From Fimbriiglobus sp. (GTDB taxonomy: Bacteria; Planctomycetota; Planctomycetia; Gemmatales; Gemmataceae): a DNA stretch of 35,417 bases. A program made the translations under genes and the position numbers. The notes beneath the pieces were generated by a model. That model was not told where the DNA came from. It did no database searches and saw only the letters and a list, made by a program, of their open reading frames with translations. The stretch spans positions 1-35,417 of the forward strand of contig JALOQR010000011.1 of NCBI GenBank assembly GCA_025459365.1. The letters are read 5' to 3'. This document shows positions 7,629 to 14,486 of this stretch, in pieces (position 1 is the stretch's first letter; every line of letters starts with the position of its first letter).

Positions 7629-8296
7629 TCACCGCTGAACGTCTGTCAAAAACCTACGGCTCCGGCACCTCGGCCGTGCCCGCGCTCTCCGATGTGAACT
7701 TCACCATCGCGGCCGGCGAGCGAGTGGCCATTCTCGGCAAGTCCGGGTCGGGCAAGTCCACCCTCATGAACATCATCGGCGGACTGGACACCGCCACCAA
7801 CGGCACCCTTACCGTTGCAGGGCAACACCTCGCTACCCTCTCCCGCCGCCAACTTGCCGACTTCCGCCTCGGGTGCATCGGCTTTATCTTTCAGTCGTTT
7901 CACCTCATCCCCAGCCAGACGGTCGAGGAGAACGTGACTCTGCCACTGGTGCTGGCAAAGGTGGGGGCGGGTGAACGACGGCGACGGGTGCAAGAGATGC
8001 TGGAGGCGGTCGGTTTGGGCCACCGAATAGGGCATCGGCCGACGCAACTGAGCGGCGGAGAGCGGCAACGGGCGGCAGTGGCACGAGCCTTGATCAACGA
8101 GCCGGCAGTACTGTTAGCCGATGAGCCGACGGGCAACCTCGACTCGGCCAACGCCACTTCGGTGATGGAACTACTGCTGACCCAAGTCCAGACTCGCGGG
8201 ATGACGCTACTTCTGGTGACACACGATGAGGAGTTGGCGAGACGGCATACCGGGCGGGTGATTCGTATGTGTGATGGGCGGGTGGAGGTGAACTGA
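7625..8296 (+). CDS. LolD/MacB-type ABC transporter ATP-binding protein
   Basis: This 223-residue ATPase is of the LolD/MacB/FtsE-like group, which powers lipoprotein release or efflux from the inner membrane. Walker A GKSGSGKST is at residues 38-46. The Q-loop is in FIFQSFHLIPSQTVEENV, the signature is LSGGERQR, Walker B is AVLLADEPTGNLDS, and the H-loop is LLLVTHDEELARR. All catalytic positions are intact. It begins with GTG, overlapping the stop of the CoA-transferase gene by 4 bases, which implies translational coupling. No permease gene is adjacent, so the partner must be elsewhere. A strong hairpin overlaps its stop codon. Confidence 0.9.
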   Translation: MITAERLSKTYGSGTSAVPALSDVNFTIAAGERVAILGKSGSGKSTLMNIIGGLDTATNGTLTVAGQHLATLSRRQLADFRLGCIGFIFQSFHLIPSQTVEENVTLPLVLAKVGAGERRRRVQEMLEAVGLGHRIGHRPTQLSGGERQRAAVARALINEPAVLLADEPTGNLDSANATSVMELLLTQVQTRGMTLLLVTHDEELARRHTGRVIRMCDGRVEVN

Positions 8297-8335
8297 CAGT
8301 TGGGCCGGAGTCGGTGACAACCCGGCCCAACTGTC
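8295..8335. terminator. 14-bp hairpin between convergent genes
   Basis: GACAGTTGGGCCGG (8295-8308) and CCGGCCCAACTGTC (8322-8335) are perfectly complementary around a 13-base loop. The structure begins inside the TGA of the ABC ATPase gene and lies just after the stop of the minus-strand cytochrome gene (8342). It probably ends both transcripts, although there is no long T-run. Confidence 0.6.
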
Positions 8336-8341
8336 CGAGCA

Positions 8342-8755
8342 TTACTTCTTGAAGGTGCCGTGGCAGCCCTTGCAGTTGTTCTGATCGAGAAGAGCGGCGA
8401 CTGCTTTGCTCACGTCGTCGGCCTTCTTGGCCTTGGCCGCATCGTCCACCGCCTTGGTCTTCTCGCAGAACTCCTTGCAGATTTTCTCCCAGTCGTCCTT
8501 CTTGTCGGCGTTCTTGGTCGGCGTGTTCTTGCCAAGAGCCTGACCGATCTTGAACAACTCGGCCGACTGCTTCTGAGCGTCGTCCCACTTGTCCGCCTTG
8601 GCCGCCTCATTCACCTTGTTGGCGATACCGTTTTTTCCCTGAAACTTCATGCACTGCTTGATGGTCGGGGTTTTCTCATCAGCTGCGGTCAGACCGGTAG
8701 CGGAGAACACGAACCCAGCCAGCAACAGAGCGGCCACACCGAACTTGCGGAGCAT
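8342..8755 (-). CDS. Exported monoheme c-type cytochrome (cytochrome c'-like)
   Basis: The protein has 137 residues. A signal peptide (MLRKFGVAALLLAGFVFSATGLTAA) is followed by a Lys/Asp-rich helical domain and a single heme-attachment motif CKGCH at residues 128-132, five residues from the C-terminus. A C-terminal CxxCH on a four-helix-like chain is the arrangement of cytochrome c' and related small planctomycete proteins. Heme would be attached after export, so the protein acts in the periplasm as an electron carrier or ligand-binding cytochrome. The distal Cys in KQCMKFQGK is also notable. Its own promoter must lie in the 209-base gap shared with the divergent gene at 8965. Confidence 0.8.
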   Translation of the reverse strand: MLRKFGVAALLLAGFVFSATGLTAADEKTPTIKQCMKFQGKNGIANKVNEAAKADKWDDAQKQSAELFKIGQALGKNTPTKNADKKDDWEKICKEFCEKTKAVDDAAKAKKADDVSKAVAALLDQNNCKGCHGTFKK

Positions 8756-8964
8756 GTGCAGAAACCCTCATGATAGAGAGGACGGGCGAGCCGCAGCGGG
8801 CAACATACCCACCGGGTGGCCGGACTATATCGGCAGACGGCAGCGGACGGAACAGAATTCGCCAGCCATTGCGGTTTTTCGTAAACTGGCCGCACCATCG
8901 CCTGAACAGGGCGTGCTGAGCTTACCGCAGCCACCTCCGGCTCCGTATCTTCTCCGCGATTCTC

Positions 8965-11463
8965 ATGAAACCATTCCCCGCCGCCGGGAGTCGTCCGGCC
9001 ATACGTTCGGCGCTGTTTGAGTATGCCCTCAAGGGCCTGTTCCTCAGCCTTTGGGCCTACCTGGTGGCCGCCCATGCCGGGTGGCCGACCCTAAGCGGCG
9101 TCTTGCTTTGGGCGGTCGCCGGCACCGTTGTCGGCCTCGTCCTCGGCTGCGGCCAGCAACTTTTGCGGGGGTACAACCCTACCCGCAACCCGCTCGGCTT
9201 CCTGCTGTTGGTGCTGCTCGACAGTCCATTCTTCATCTACATCGGGGTGGTCGGTGGGCTGGGTATGGGGCTGGTGCTAACCCCCCCGGCCGAATCACCC
9301 CTACCCGACAACGCCCTTCTCTACTTCGCCCTCGCCGGCCTGCTCGGGGGCACCTGCTTCGTGTTCGTGCGACGGCTCCCGGCCGGCCTGACGCGATTGG
9401 CCGCCGGTGGGTTGCTCGGCGTCGGGCTGGTGCTCCTCGGCTTCCTCGGCGGGACCTATCTACCCCCGTTCGATCCAGACGGCACGTCGGCCGAGACGTT
9501 GGGGTTCATGCGGCAACTCGGCGGTATGCTGCTTGCCGGCCTGCCATTCTTCTACCTGCTGATGGTGTGCGGTGAAACGGACGAAACGGAGGTGGAGGTA
9601 GCCGCACTGTGTGCCGCCCTCGGCCTCGGGTTGTTCTGCCTTCGCCCGCTCGCCCAGGTGGATGGAGCGGCCGACAAGTACGTGTTCCTCGTGCCAGCCG
9701 CTCTGTACTTCGTGTACGCCACACGGGTGCTGCCCCGGCTGAAGGTGTTCAAGCACACCATCCGTGGGTACGGGTACATGTCGCTCGGGCGTGTGCGGGA
9801 CAGCCTCGCCAGCTTCGGCCGGGCGCTCACGCTCGACAAGAAGAATCAACTCGCGGGCAAGGGGCTGATGGAGCTTCACCGCAAGCTCGACGTTACCAAA
9901 CTCGACCCCGATACCACCCGCCTGCTCAACTTCGACTACTGCCTACGGCTGGCCGAGGAGGGGCTTCTTGGCGGGGGCACGCCGACCGCCGAGAAGCGGG
10001 CCGAGGCGATGCGAATGCTCGACCTGGTCGAGCAGTTCAGCCCACCGCTCCGCCCGAGGGTGGATTACCTCAAGGCGGTCGCCCTTACCCACGCCAAGGA
10101 CTTCGACCTCGCTGCTGGATACCTGTCGCAATTGCTCGACCCGACCCACCCGGCCGACCCCACGAACCGCAAAGTGGTGCTCTTCGACGGCTGGAACCTC
10201 GCCCTGCGGCTGCACCCGGAGATCGTCCGCCGGCTTGGCCTCCCGCATCTCGAACTGGCCGGCCGCCGCATCGACGCCATCGCCGCCGTCGAACGACAAC
10301 TGGCCAAGACGCCCGACGATCCGACGGCCATCGAGCTGAAGAAACTCGTCTATGCTGGACTCACCGAGGCCGAGTTCCTGGCTGTTGCCGCCAACGGCCC
10401 GCCACCGGAATTCAACTACGAGTACGCCGAACAACTCGGCCTCGCCCTGGTCGACGACGCCAACCCGACCCAGGTCGATCGTGGAATGGCGTTCCTGCGG
10501 ACGGCCGGCCGTGGGCTGCCTCAGCGGGGGCCGTGGATCTTCACCAAGCTGGCCCAGGTAGCGGAGCGGCGGAACGACCCCGACGCCGCCCGAGGGTACT
10601 GGGAACAGGTGAAGCGAGCTGGGCTGGTGGTCGGCCCGCAGCGGCTCCCCGCCGACCAGAAGGAACTGTACTTCGCGGGGCTGGACAAACTCGTCGCCGA
10701 CGCCGTGCGGCGGGGCGACTACGCGGCGGCAGTGGCCGACCAGCGGGCCATCCTTGAAGGCGGCCGGGAGGAGGTGAACACCCTCCGCACGCTGGCCGAG
10801 TTGCACGCCAAGAACGGCGACCCGCTGAACGCCCTGCTCATCGTCTCGCGGGCGCTCCTCTCGGCGAAATCCGATCCCGATCTGTTGGCGAAGAAGGACA
10901 GCTACTACTACTCGGTCGACGTGGAGAAGGTGCAGCAGGTGCGGGACAAGATCGCACCGTGGTTCGATGTAGAGTATTGCCTGATCAAGGCCCGGAAGGT
11001 GGCCGACATGAAGGAGCCGGACCTCGACACGCTCGACTACGGCCTGCACCTCGCCCGGCTGGCCCGGGTGATGAAGCCGGATCTGCTCGGCGGCATGGTG
11101 GCCGAGGCGCGGTTGTTGCTGCGGAAGGGCGAACGGGACCGGGGCGTGAGCCTGCTCGAAGACGTGCGGGAGCGAGATAAAGGGAGCGGCGAGGAGGAAG
11201 ACGCCTGGTATCTGGCCACACGGATGCTCGGCGACCTGTACCTGAACGAGCTGCAACGGCCCGACTTGGCGGTGACGGCATACAGCGACTACCGTAGCTA
11301 CCACAAGAGTGGGGCGGAGACGCTCTACCAACTTGCCCTGGCACACGAGGCCGCCGGCAACGCGGGGGCAGCGCTCAAGTGTTTTGAGGCCGTCACCGGG
11401 TACAAGGAACACCCGCGATACTGGGACGCAACTGAGGCGGTGCGTCGGTTGAAGGGCGCGTAG
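8965..11463 (+). CDS. Large membrane protein with C-terminal TPR/helical repeat region
   Basis: The protein has 832 residues. The first 260 or so hold about six or seven membrane helices (for example LGFLLLVLLDSPFFIYIGVV, LLYFALAGLLGGTCFVFV, GGLLGVGLVLLGFLGGTYL and YVFLVPAALYFVYATRV). A basic linker leads into YGYMSLGRVRDSLASFGRALTLDKKN, the first TPR-like hairpin. The rest is soluble alpha-helical repeats, with clear TPR units such as TLRTLAELHAKNGDPLNALLIVSRALL and ETLYQLALAHEAAGNAGAALKCFEAV. There is no catalytic motif. It stands alone, with no same-strand neighbour close by. It may be a membrane-anchored scaffold. The start is the first ATG of a clean N-terminus; the ribosome site is weak. 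Confidence 0.8.
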   Translation: MKPFPAAGSRPAIRSALFEYALKGLFLSLWAYLVAAHAGWPTLSGVLLWAVAGTVVGLVLGCGQQLLRGYNPTRNPLGFLLLVLLDSPFFIYIGVVGGLGMGLVLTPPAESPLPDNALLYFALAGLLGGTCFVFVRRLPAGLTRLAAGGLLGVGLVLLGFLGGTYLPPFDPDGTSAETLGFMRQLGGMLLAGLPFFYLLMVCGETDETEVEVAALCAALGLGLFCLRPLAQVDGAADKYVFLVPAALYFVYATRVLPRLKVFKHTIRGYGYMSLGRVRDSLASFGRALTLDKKNQLAGKGLMELHRKLDVTKLDPDTTRLLNFDYCLRLAEEGLLGGGTPTAEKRAEAMRMLDLVEQFSPPLRPRVDYLKAVALTHAKDFDLAAGYLSQLLDPTHPADPTNRKVVLFDGWNLALRLHPEIVRRLGLPHLELAGRRIDAIAAVERQLAKTPDDPTAIELKKLVYAGLTEAEFLAVAANGPPPEFNYEYAEQLGLALVDDANPTQVDRGMAFLRTAGRGLPQRGPWIFTKLAQVAERRNDPDAARGYWEQVKRAGLVVGPQRLPADQKELYFAGLDKLVADAVRRGDYAAAVADQRAILEGGREEVNTLRTLAELHAKNGDPLNALLIVSRALLSAKSDPDLLAKKDSYYYSVDVEKVQQVRDKIAPWFDVEYCLIKARKVADMKEPDLDTLDYGLHLARLARVMKPDLLGGMVAEARLLLRKGERDRGVSLLEDVRERDKGSGEEEDAWYLATRMLGDLYLNELQRPDLAVTAYSDYRSYHKSGAETLYQLALAHEAAGNAGAALKCFEAVTGYKEHPRYWDATEAVRRLKGA

Positions 11464-12163
11464 CCTCACCCCGAAGAAAAAGTGCGATCGATGAGTGGCA
11501 GGCCGGCTGTCAGACCGCCAAAATCGACGTTCGTACCAGCCGTGTTTGGCGTAATTTTGGCTGAATCTTTGGCACATTCGCTGCCACTGTGCCCTGGTTG
11601 TAGGGCAGGTCGCTGGTGCAGTGAGCCCTCGTGGTGGGCACGAGCGGTGTGTTCGCAGTCTGACTGCGGCCTTGCATAACCGGAGAGTATCCCCATCGGG
11701 ACGCCCGCTCGCACCCCGACAGATACGCCCCCCCACCGGCATGCCAAACAACAGATCTACGATGATCCATACAAACCCCACCAATTCGGCCATCACCAGC
11801 CACCGCCCCGACCACTTGGCGGGTGGCGCTTGGAGCCGCTGCCAAGGGCGAGTTTGGCAGCAGTGTTAATGCTGACGGTCACGCACACGGGCTGGGCGGT
11901 CGGCGGACCATCCTGGGGTTGGTTGGGGCACCGGATAGGTGGAGATGCTCCCTCCACCGACATCGGCCCGCCGGCCGTGTGACGGAGCCGGGGAAAAATC
12001 ACGGTCCGCACCTCGATTCCTTCCCGCCCGGCAGACCGGCTGCTAAAGTAGGAGAACGCTCTCGGTCGCCGTCTCAACCGGCCGGGGCGGATTGGACCGG
12101 GATGGTTACCTTCAACCTCCTCCCGAAAACGCCTGCCGAAGTCTCAATTCCGGAGGACGGGTC
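11464..12163. other. 700-base gene-poor region
   Basis: No frame here has convincing protein sequence. Base composition is less GC-rich around 11520-11580 than in the neighbouring genes. Minus-strand frames contain a few protein-like patches (a hydrophobic MMAELVGFVWIIVDLLFGMP near 11796-11740 and VPKIQPKLRQTRLVRTSI near 11550) but they are in different frames and lead nowhere. This may be decayed coding DNA. A possible tatA promoter lies at 12021-12049. Confidence 0.4.
12021..12049 (+). promoter_or_regulatory. Possible tatA promoter
   Basis: TTCCCG (12021-12026) and TAAAGT (12044-12049) are spaced 17 bases apart, about 115 bases before the tatA ATG. The match to consensus is only moderate. 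Confidence 0.3.
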
Positions 12164-12448
12164 ATGTTCGCATTCCTACCCAACATCGGGGTGCCTGAAC
12201 TCATTGTTCTGCTGCTGCTTGGGGTACTGCTGTTCGGGCGCAAACTGCCGGACATTGGCCGCAGCCTGGGCAAAACGGTGACCGAGTTCAAAAAGGGATT
12301 TAGCGGGGTGGAGGAGGAAATCACCACGACGAGCAGTGCGCGGGCGGTGGAGCCAGAAGCGGTGAAGCCGCCGCAACGGGTGACACCATCGACGACCGCC
12401 CCGAAATTCGACGATGCTCCGGCCAGCAACCTGCCGCCGACAGTGTGA
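12164..12448 (+). CDS. tatA: Sec-independent translocase protein TatA
   Basis: This is a 94-residue TatA/TatE-type subunit of the twin-arginine export system, which forms the channel-like oligomer for folded proteins. The short N-terminus MFAFLPNIGVPE precedes the single membrane helix LIVLLLLGVLLFG. Then comes the hinge and amphipathic helix with the FGRKLPDIGRSLGKTVTEFKKGF signature (residues 24-46, overlapping pieces), and a variable Pro/Thr-rich tail. The start is fixed by GGAGG six bases upstream. TatC and TatB are not in the window, so the gene is detached from the rest of the system. The length and the polar residue pattern favour TatA over TatB. Confidence 0.93.
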   Translation: MFAFLPNIGVPELIVLLLLGVLLFGRKLPDIGRSLGKTVTEFKKGFSGVEEEITTTSSARAVEPEAVKPPQRVTPSTTAPKFDDAPASNLPPTV

Positions 12449-12451
12449 ACC

Positions 12452-12480
12452 TTGACGACCCGCGGTATGTCTGCTAAACA
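12452..12480 (+). promoter_or_regulatory. Promoter of tRNA-Val
   Basis: TTGACG (12452-12457) and TAAACA (12475-12480) are spaced 17 bases apart. Transcription would start near 12487, 30 bases before the tRNA. The -35 box is close to consensus. Confidence 0.5.
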
Positions 12481-12516
12481 ATACCTTCCCGGAGAGACGA
12501 TACTCTTCGGGATGAC

Positions 12517-12589
12517 GGGCCTTTAACTCAGTGGCTAGAGTGCGTTCTTCACACGGACGAAGTCGCAGGTTCAAATCCTGCAAGGCCCA
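12517..12589 (+). tRNA. tRNA-Val (anticodon CAC)
   Basis: The cloverleaf can be folded by eye. Acceptor arms GGGCCTT and AAGGCCC are perfectly paired, the D-arm is ACTC/GAGT, and the anticodon stem CGTTC/GGACG holds loop TTCACAC (anticodon CAC, reading GTG). The variable loop is AAGTC, and the T-arm is GCAGG/CCTGC with loop TTCAAAT. The discriminator base is A; CCA is not encoded. Confidence 0.95.
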
Positions 12590-12662
12590 CTCGCTTCAAT
12601 CCCCTTCTGCCGAAGCGTTTCACGCTTAACCCCGTGATCTTCGTGTGCGGCATCCAAACCGG

Positions 12663-12691
12663 GCGAACTGTGGAACGGTTCCACAGTTCGC
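12663..12691. repeat. Perfect 29-bp hyphenated palindrome
   Basis: GCGAACTGTGGAAC and its exact reverse complement GTTCCACAGTTCGC are separated by a single G. It lies 74 bases after tRNA-Val and 135 bases beyond the stop of the minus-strand MFS gene. It could be a transcript-end hairpin for either, or a binding site for a dimeric regulator. There is no T-run. Confidence 0.55.
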
Positions 12692-12825
12692 GGTCAAGGA
12701 ACCCGCCAGCGTGAACACCCGCCGGAAATCCACCCCCTCCTATCTCCCGCACAAGTAGTCCGGCCGCGGCCAAGACCAGTATCTCCTCCCCAACCCACAC
12801 AACTCACCCCCGATCAGAAGCCGCT

Positions 12826-14121
12826 TTAACGGGTGTCGAGCGGTTTGCGGGCGTCCAGGCCGAGGGCTGCAACGGCGGCGATCAGTTGGGTCGCGGCACA
12901 CACGGCGAACACGTACTGCCACCCAGCGGCCGGGTCGTCTGGCACCAGTTGGCGGATGCGGACGAACACGCTCGGGGCCACCGCCGCCCCAAAGTTGCCC
13001 CACATATTCGCCCACCCGATCACCCCGCCGGTATGCCGCCCACCCACGTCCTGTGACCAAGCCCACACCGGGGCCACACCCATATCGGTGGCGAATGCCA
13101 CCACGCACATCATCACCGTCACCATCACCGGGTCGCCGAGGAACAGGCACCCGAGGTACGCCGCCCCAACGAACACCCGCGACCCGGCCACCGGCAGCCC
13201 CCGCCCCCAACGCGGACCGAACCGTTGCATCGCCCGATCGCTCAACCAACCGCCGAGGAGCATGCCAACGATCCCGGCATACAGCGGGAGCGACTGAAGC
13301 GTGGCCCGCGTCCCCTCCGAGGTGCCAAACACCTGACTGAGATAGTTGGGGAACAGGGTGATGATGAACACCCAGGCGAAGTTGGCCAGGAACTGCACGA
13401 GTGAGTTCAGCCAGAGGGGCACACTGGCGACGAACGCCCCGACTGGCGGTAAGCCGATCGGAGTGGAGACGGCGGGCGGGTGACCACCGGTGATGAGGTC
13501 GGCCTCGATCGGGTTCACCCTCGGGTGGTCCCGGGGACGGTCGCGGTACCACAGCCAGAACGGGATAGCGCCGACCACACCGACCAGCCCATAGGCAAAA
13601 AACGGCCACCGCCACCCGTCCGCCCCGCCGGTAGTGAGGGCAACGGTGAGCGGAGGGGCGATCGCCCCGCCCAGCCGCCCGCCGACCGCCACGCACCCGC
13701 TGGCGAACCCACGCACCCCCGCCGGCATCCACGCCCGCACAACGCCGGCCGCCAGCGGGTAGGCCCCGGCCTCGAACATGCCACACGCCAGCCGTAGCAC
13801 GAACAGTGCGAGAAACCCGTTTGCCAGCCCCATCAGAGCCGTGGCCGCCGACCACAGAAAGAGGTATGTCGACAGCACCCGCCGCGCCCCGAAGCGATCA
13901 CCTAGCCACCCGGCCGGTAGTTGAAACAGGGCGTATGTCCAGAAGAAGGCGGACGTCAGGTCGGCAAAGCGCCGCTCCCGCTCGTCCGGGGTGTCGCCGA
14001 GGAGCGGAATGATCCGCTCACTCAGAATGCTGAGGCAGACGCGGTCGAGATACAGCATGATCGCCACCCCGGTGGTGACGGCGATCATGCTATACCGCAC
14101 GCGGGTCGGGCGTTCGCTCAC
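12826..14121 (-). CDS. MFS transporter, anion:cation symporter-like (ACS family)
   Basis: This 431-residue carrier has twelve predicted helices. Major-facilitator motifs are visible: YLDRVCLSILSERI in helix 1, LPAGWLGDRFGARRVLSTYLF (the loop 2-3 G-x-L-x-D-R-F-G-x-R signature), and GMFEAGAYPLAAGVVRAWMP around helix 4-5, all as in hexuronate/galactarate-type ACS carriers. The WLSDRAMQRFG loop in the second half repeats the signature. I prefer the GTG at 14121 because GGAGG lies 5 bases upstream; an ATG at 14139 in the same frame overlaps that ribosome site. The substrate is probably an organic acid or sugar acid. It is the only gene of its transcript; neighbours are a tRNA and a GH15 gene. Confidence 0.88.
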   Translation of the reverse strand: MSERPTRVRYSMIAVTTGVAIMLYLDRVCLSILSERIIPLLGDTPDERERRFADLTSAFFWTYALFQLPAGWLGDRFGARRVLSTYLFLWSAATALMGLANGFLALFVLRLACGMFEAGAYPLAAGVVRAWMPAGVRGFASGCVAVGGRLGGAIAPPLTVALTTGGADGWRWPFFAYGLVGVVGAIPFWLWYRDRPRDHPRVNPIEADLITGGHPPAVSTPIGLPPVGAFVASVPLWLNSLVQFLANFAWVFIITLFPNYLSQVFGTSEGTRATLQSLPLYAGIVGMLLGGWLSDRAMQRFGPRWGRGLPVAGSRVFVGAAYLGCLFLGDPVMVTVMMCVVAFATDMGVAPVWAWSQDVGGRHTGGVIGWANMWGNFGAAVAPSVFVRIRQLVPDDPAAGWQYVFAVCAATQLIAAVAALGLDARKPLDTR

Positions 14122-14486
14122 ATGGCCTCCGGGATGCAACGGGCGTCAGATTCGAACGACAGGCAGTCGATCAGGATTGCTAGCCCACGGATTCTGCTGA
14201 ACAGCATGGCCAGCCCTCCGTGGTGTTCGGGTGGGGGATGGCACTGTACACGAGGCGGTCCGACAAGCGACTCCGTATTCACCGACGAACCACCACTTTT
14301 CCCAAGCTTACCACGTTGTGTACCTCAACCATCACCTACGCCGATGTGAAGTGCCTGGAATACCACGCAAAAGTGGAGATGTCACCCCTCAGTCGAGCAC
14401 GGTTGTAGATGGGCGGGGAACGGGGATCGACCGCAAGCCCCCGGTGAACACGTCGGCGATTCGCCCACTTTCTGGGCCGTCGCTCA
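14122..14486. other. 365-base intergenic region, no gene seen
   Basis: This lies between the start of the MFS gene and the stop of the GH15 gene, both on the minus strand. It is less GC-rich than the flanking genes around 14280-14370. It must hold the MFS promoter, but I could not identify one with confidence. No coding frame looks real. Confidence 0.4.

Noticed and set aside
9943-11796. 617-codon minus-strand open frame opposite the membrane/TPR gene
   Set aside because: It is His/Leu/Gln-rich and low in complexity, as expected for an antisense shadow of a high-GC gene. The plus-strand frame has membrane helices and TPRs.
11510-11845. 111-codon minus-strand frame in the gene-poor gap
   Set aside because: No ribosome site, odd composition and no recognisable domain. 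It shares the region with two other equally plausible frames.
12549-12800. Minus-strand frame ending in GLAGFEPATSSV
   Set aside because: This is the antisense of tRNA-Val; the GFEPA-type string is a well-known artefact of translating tRNA genes.
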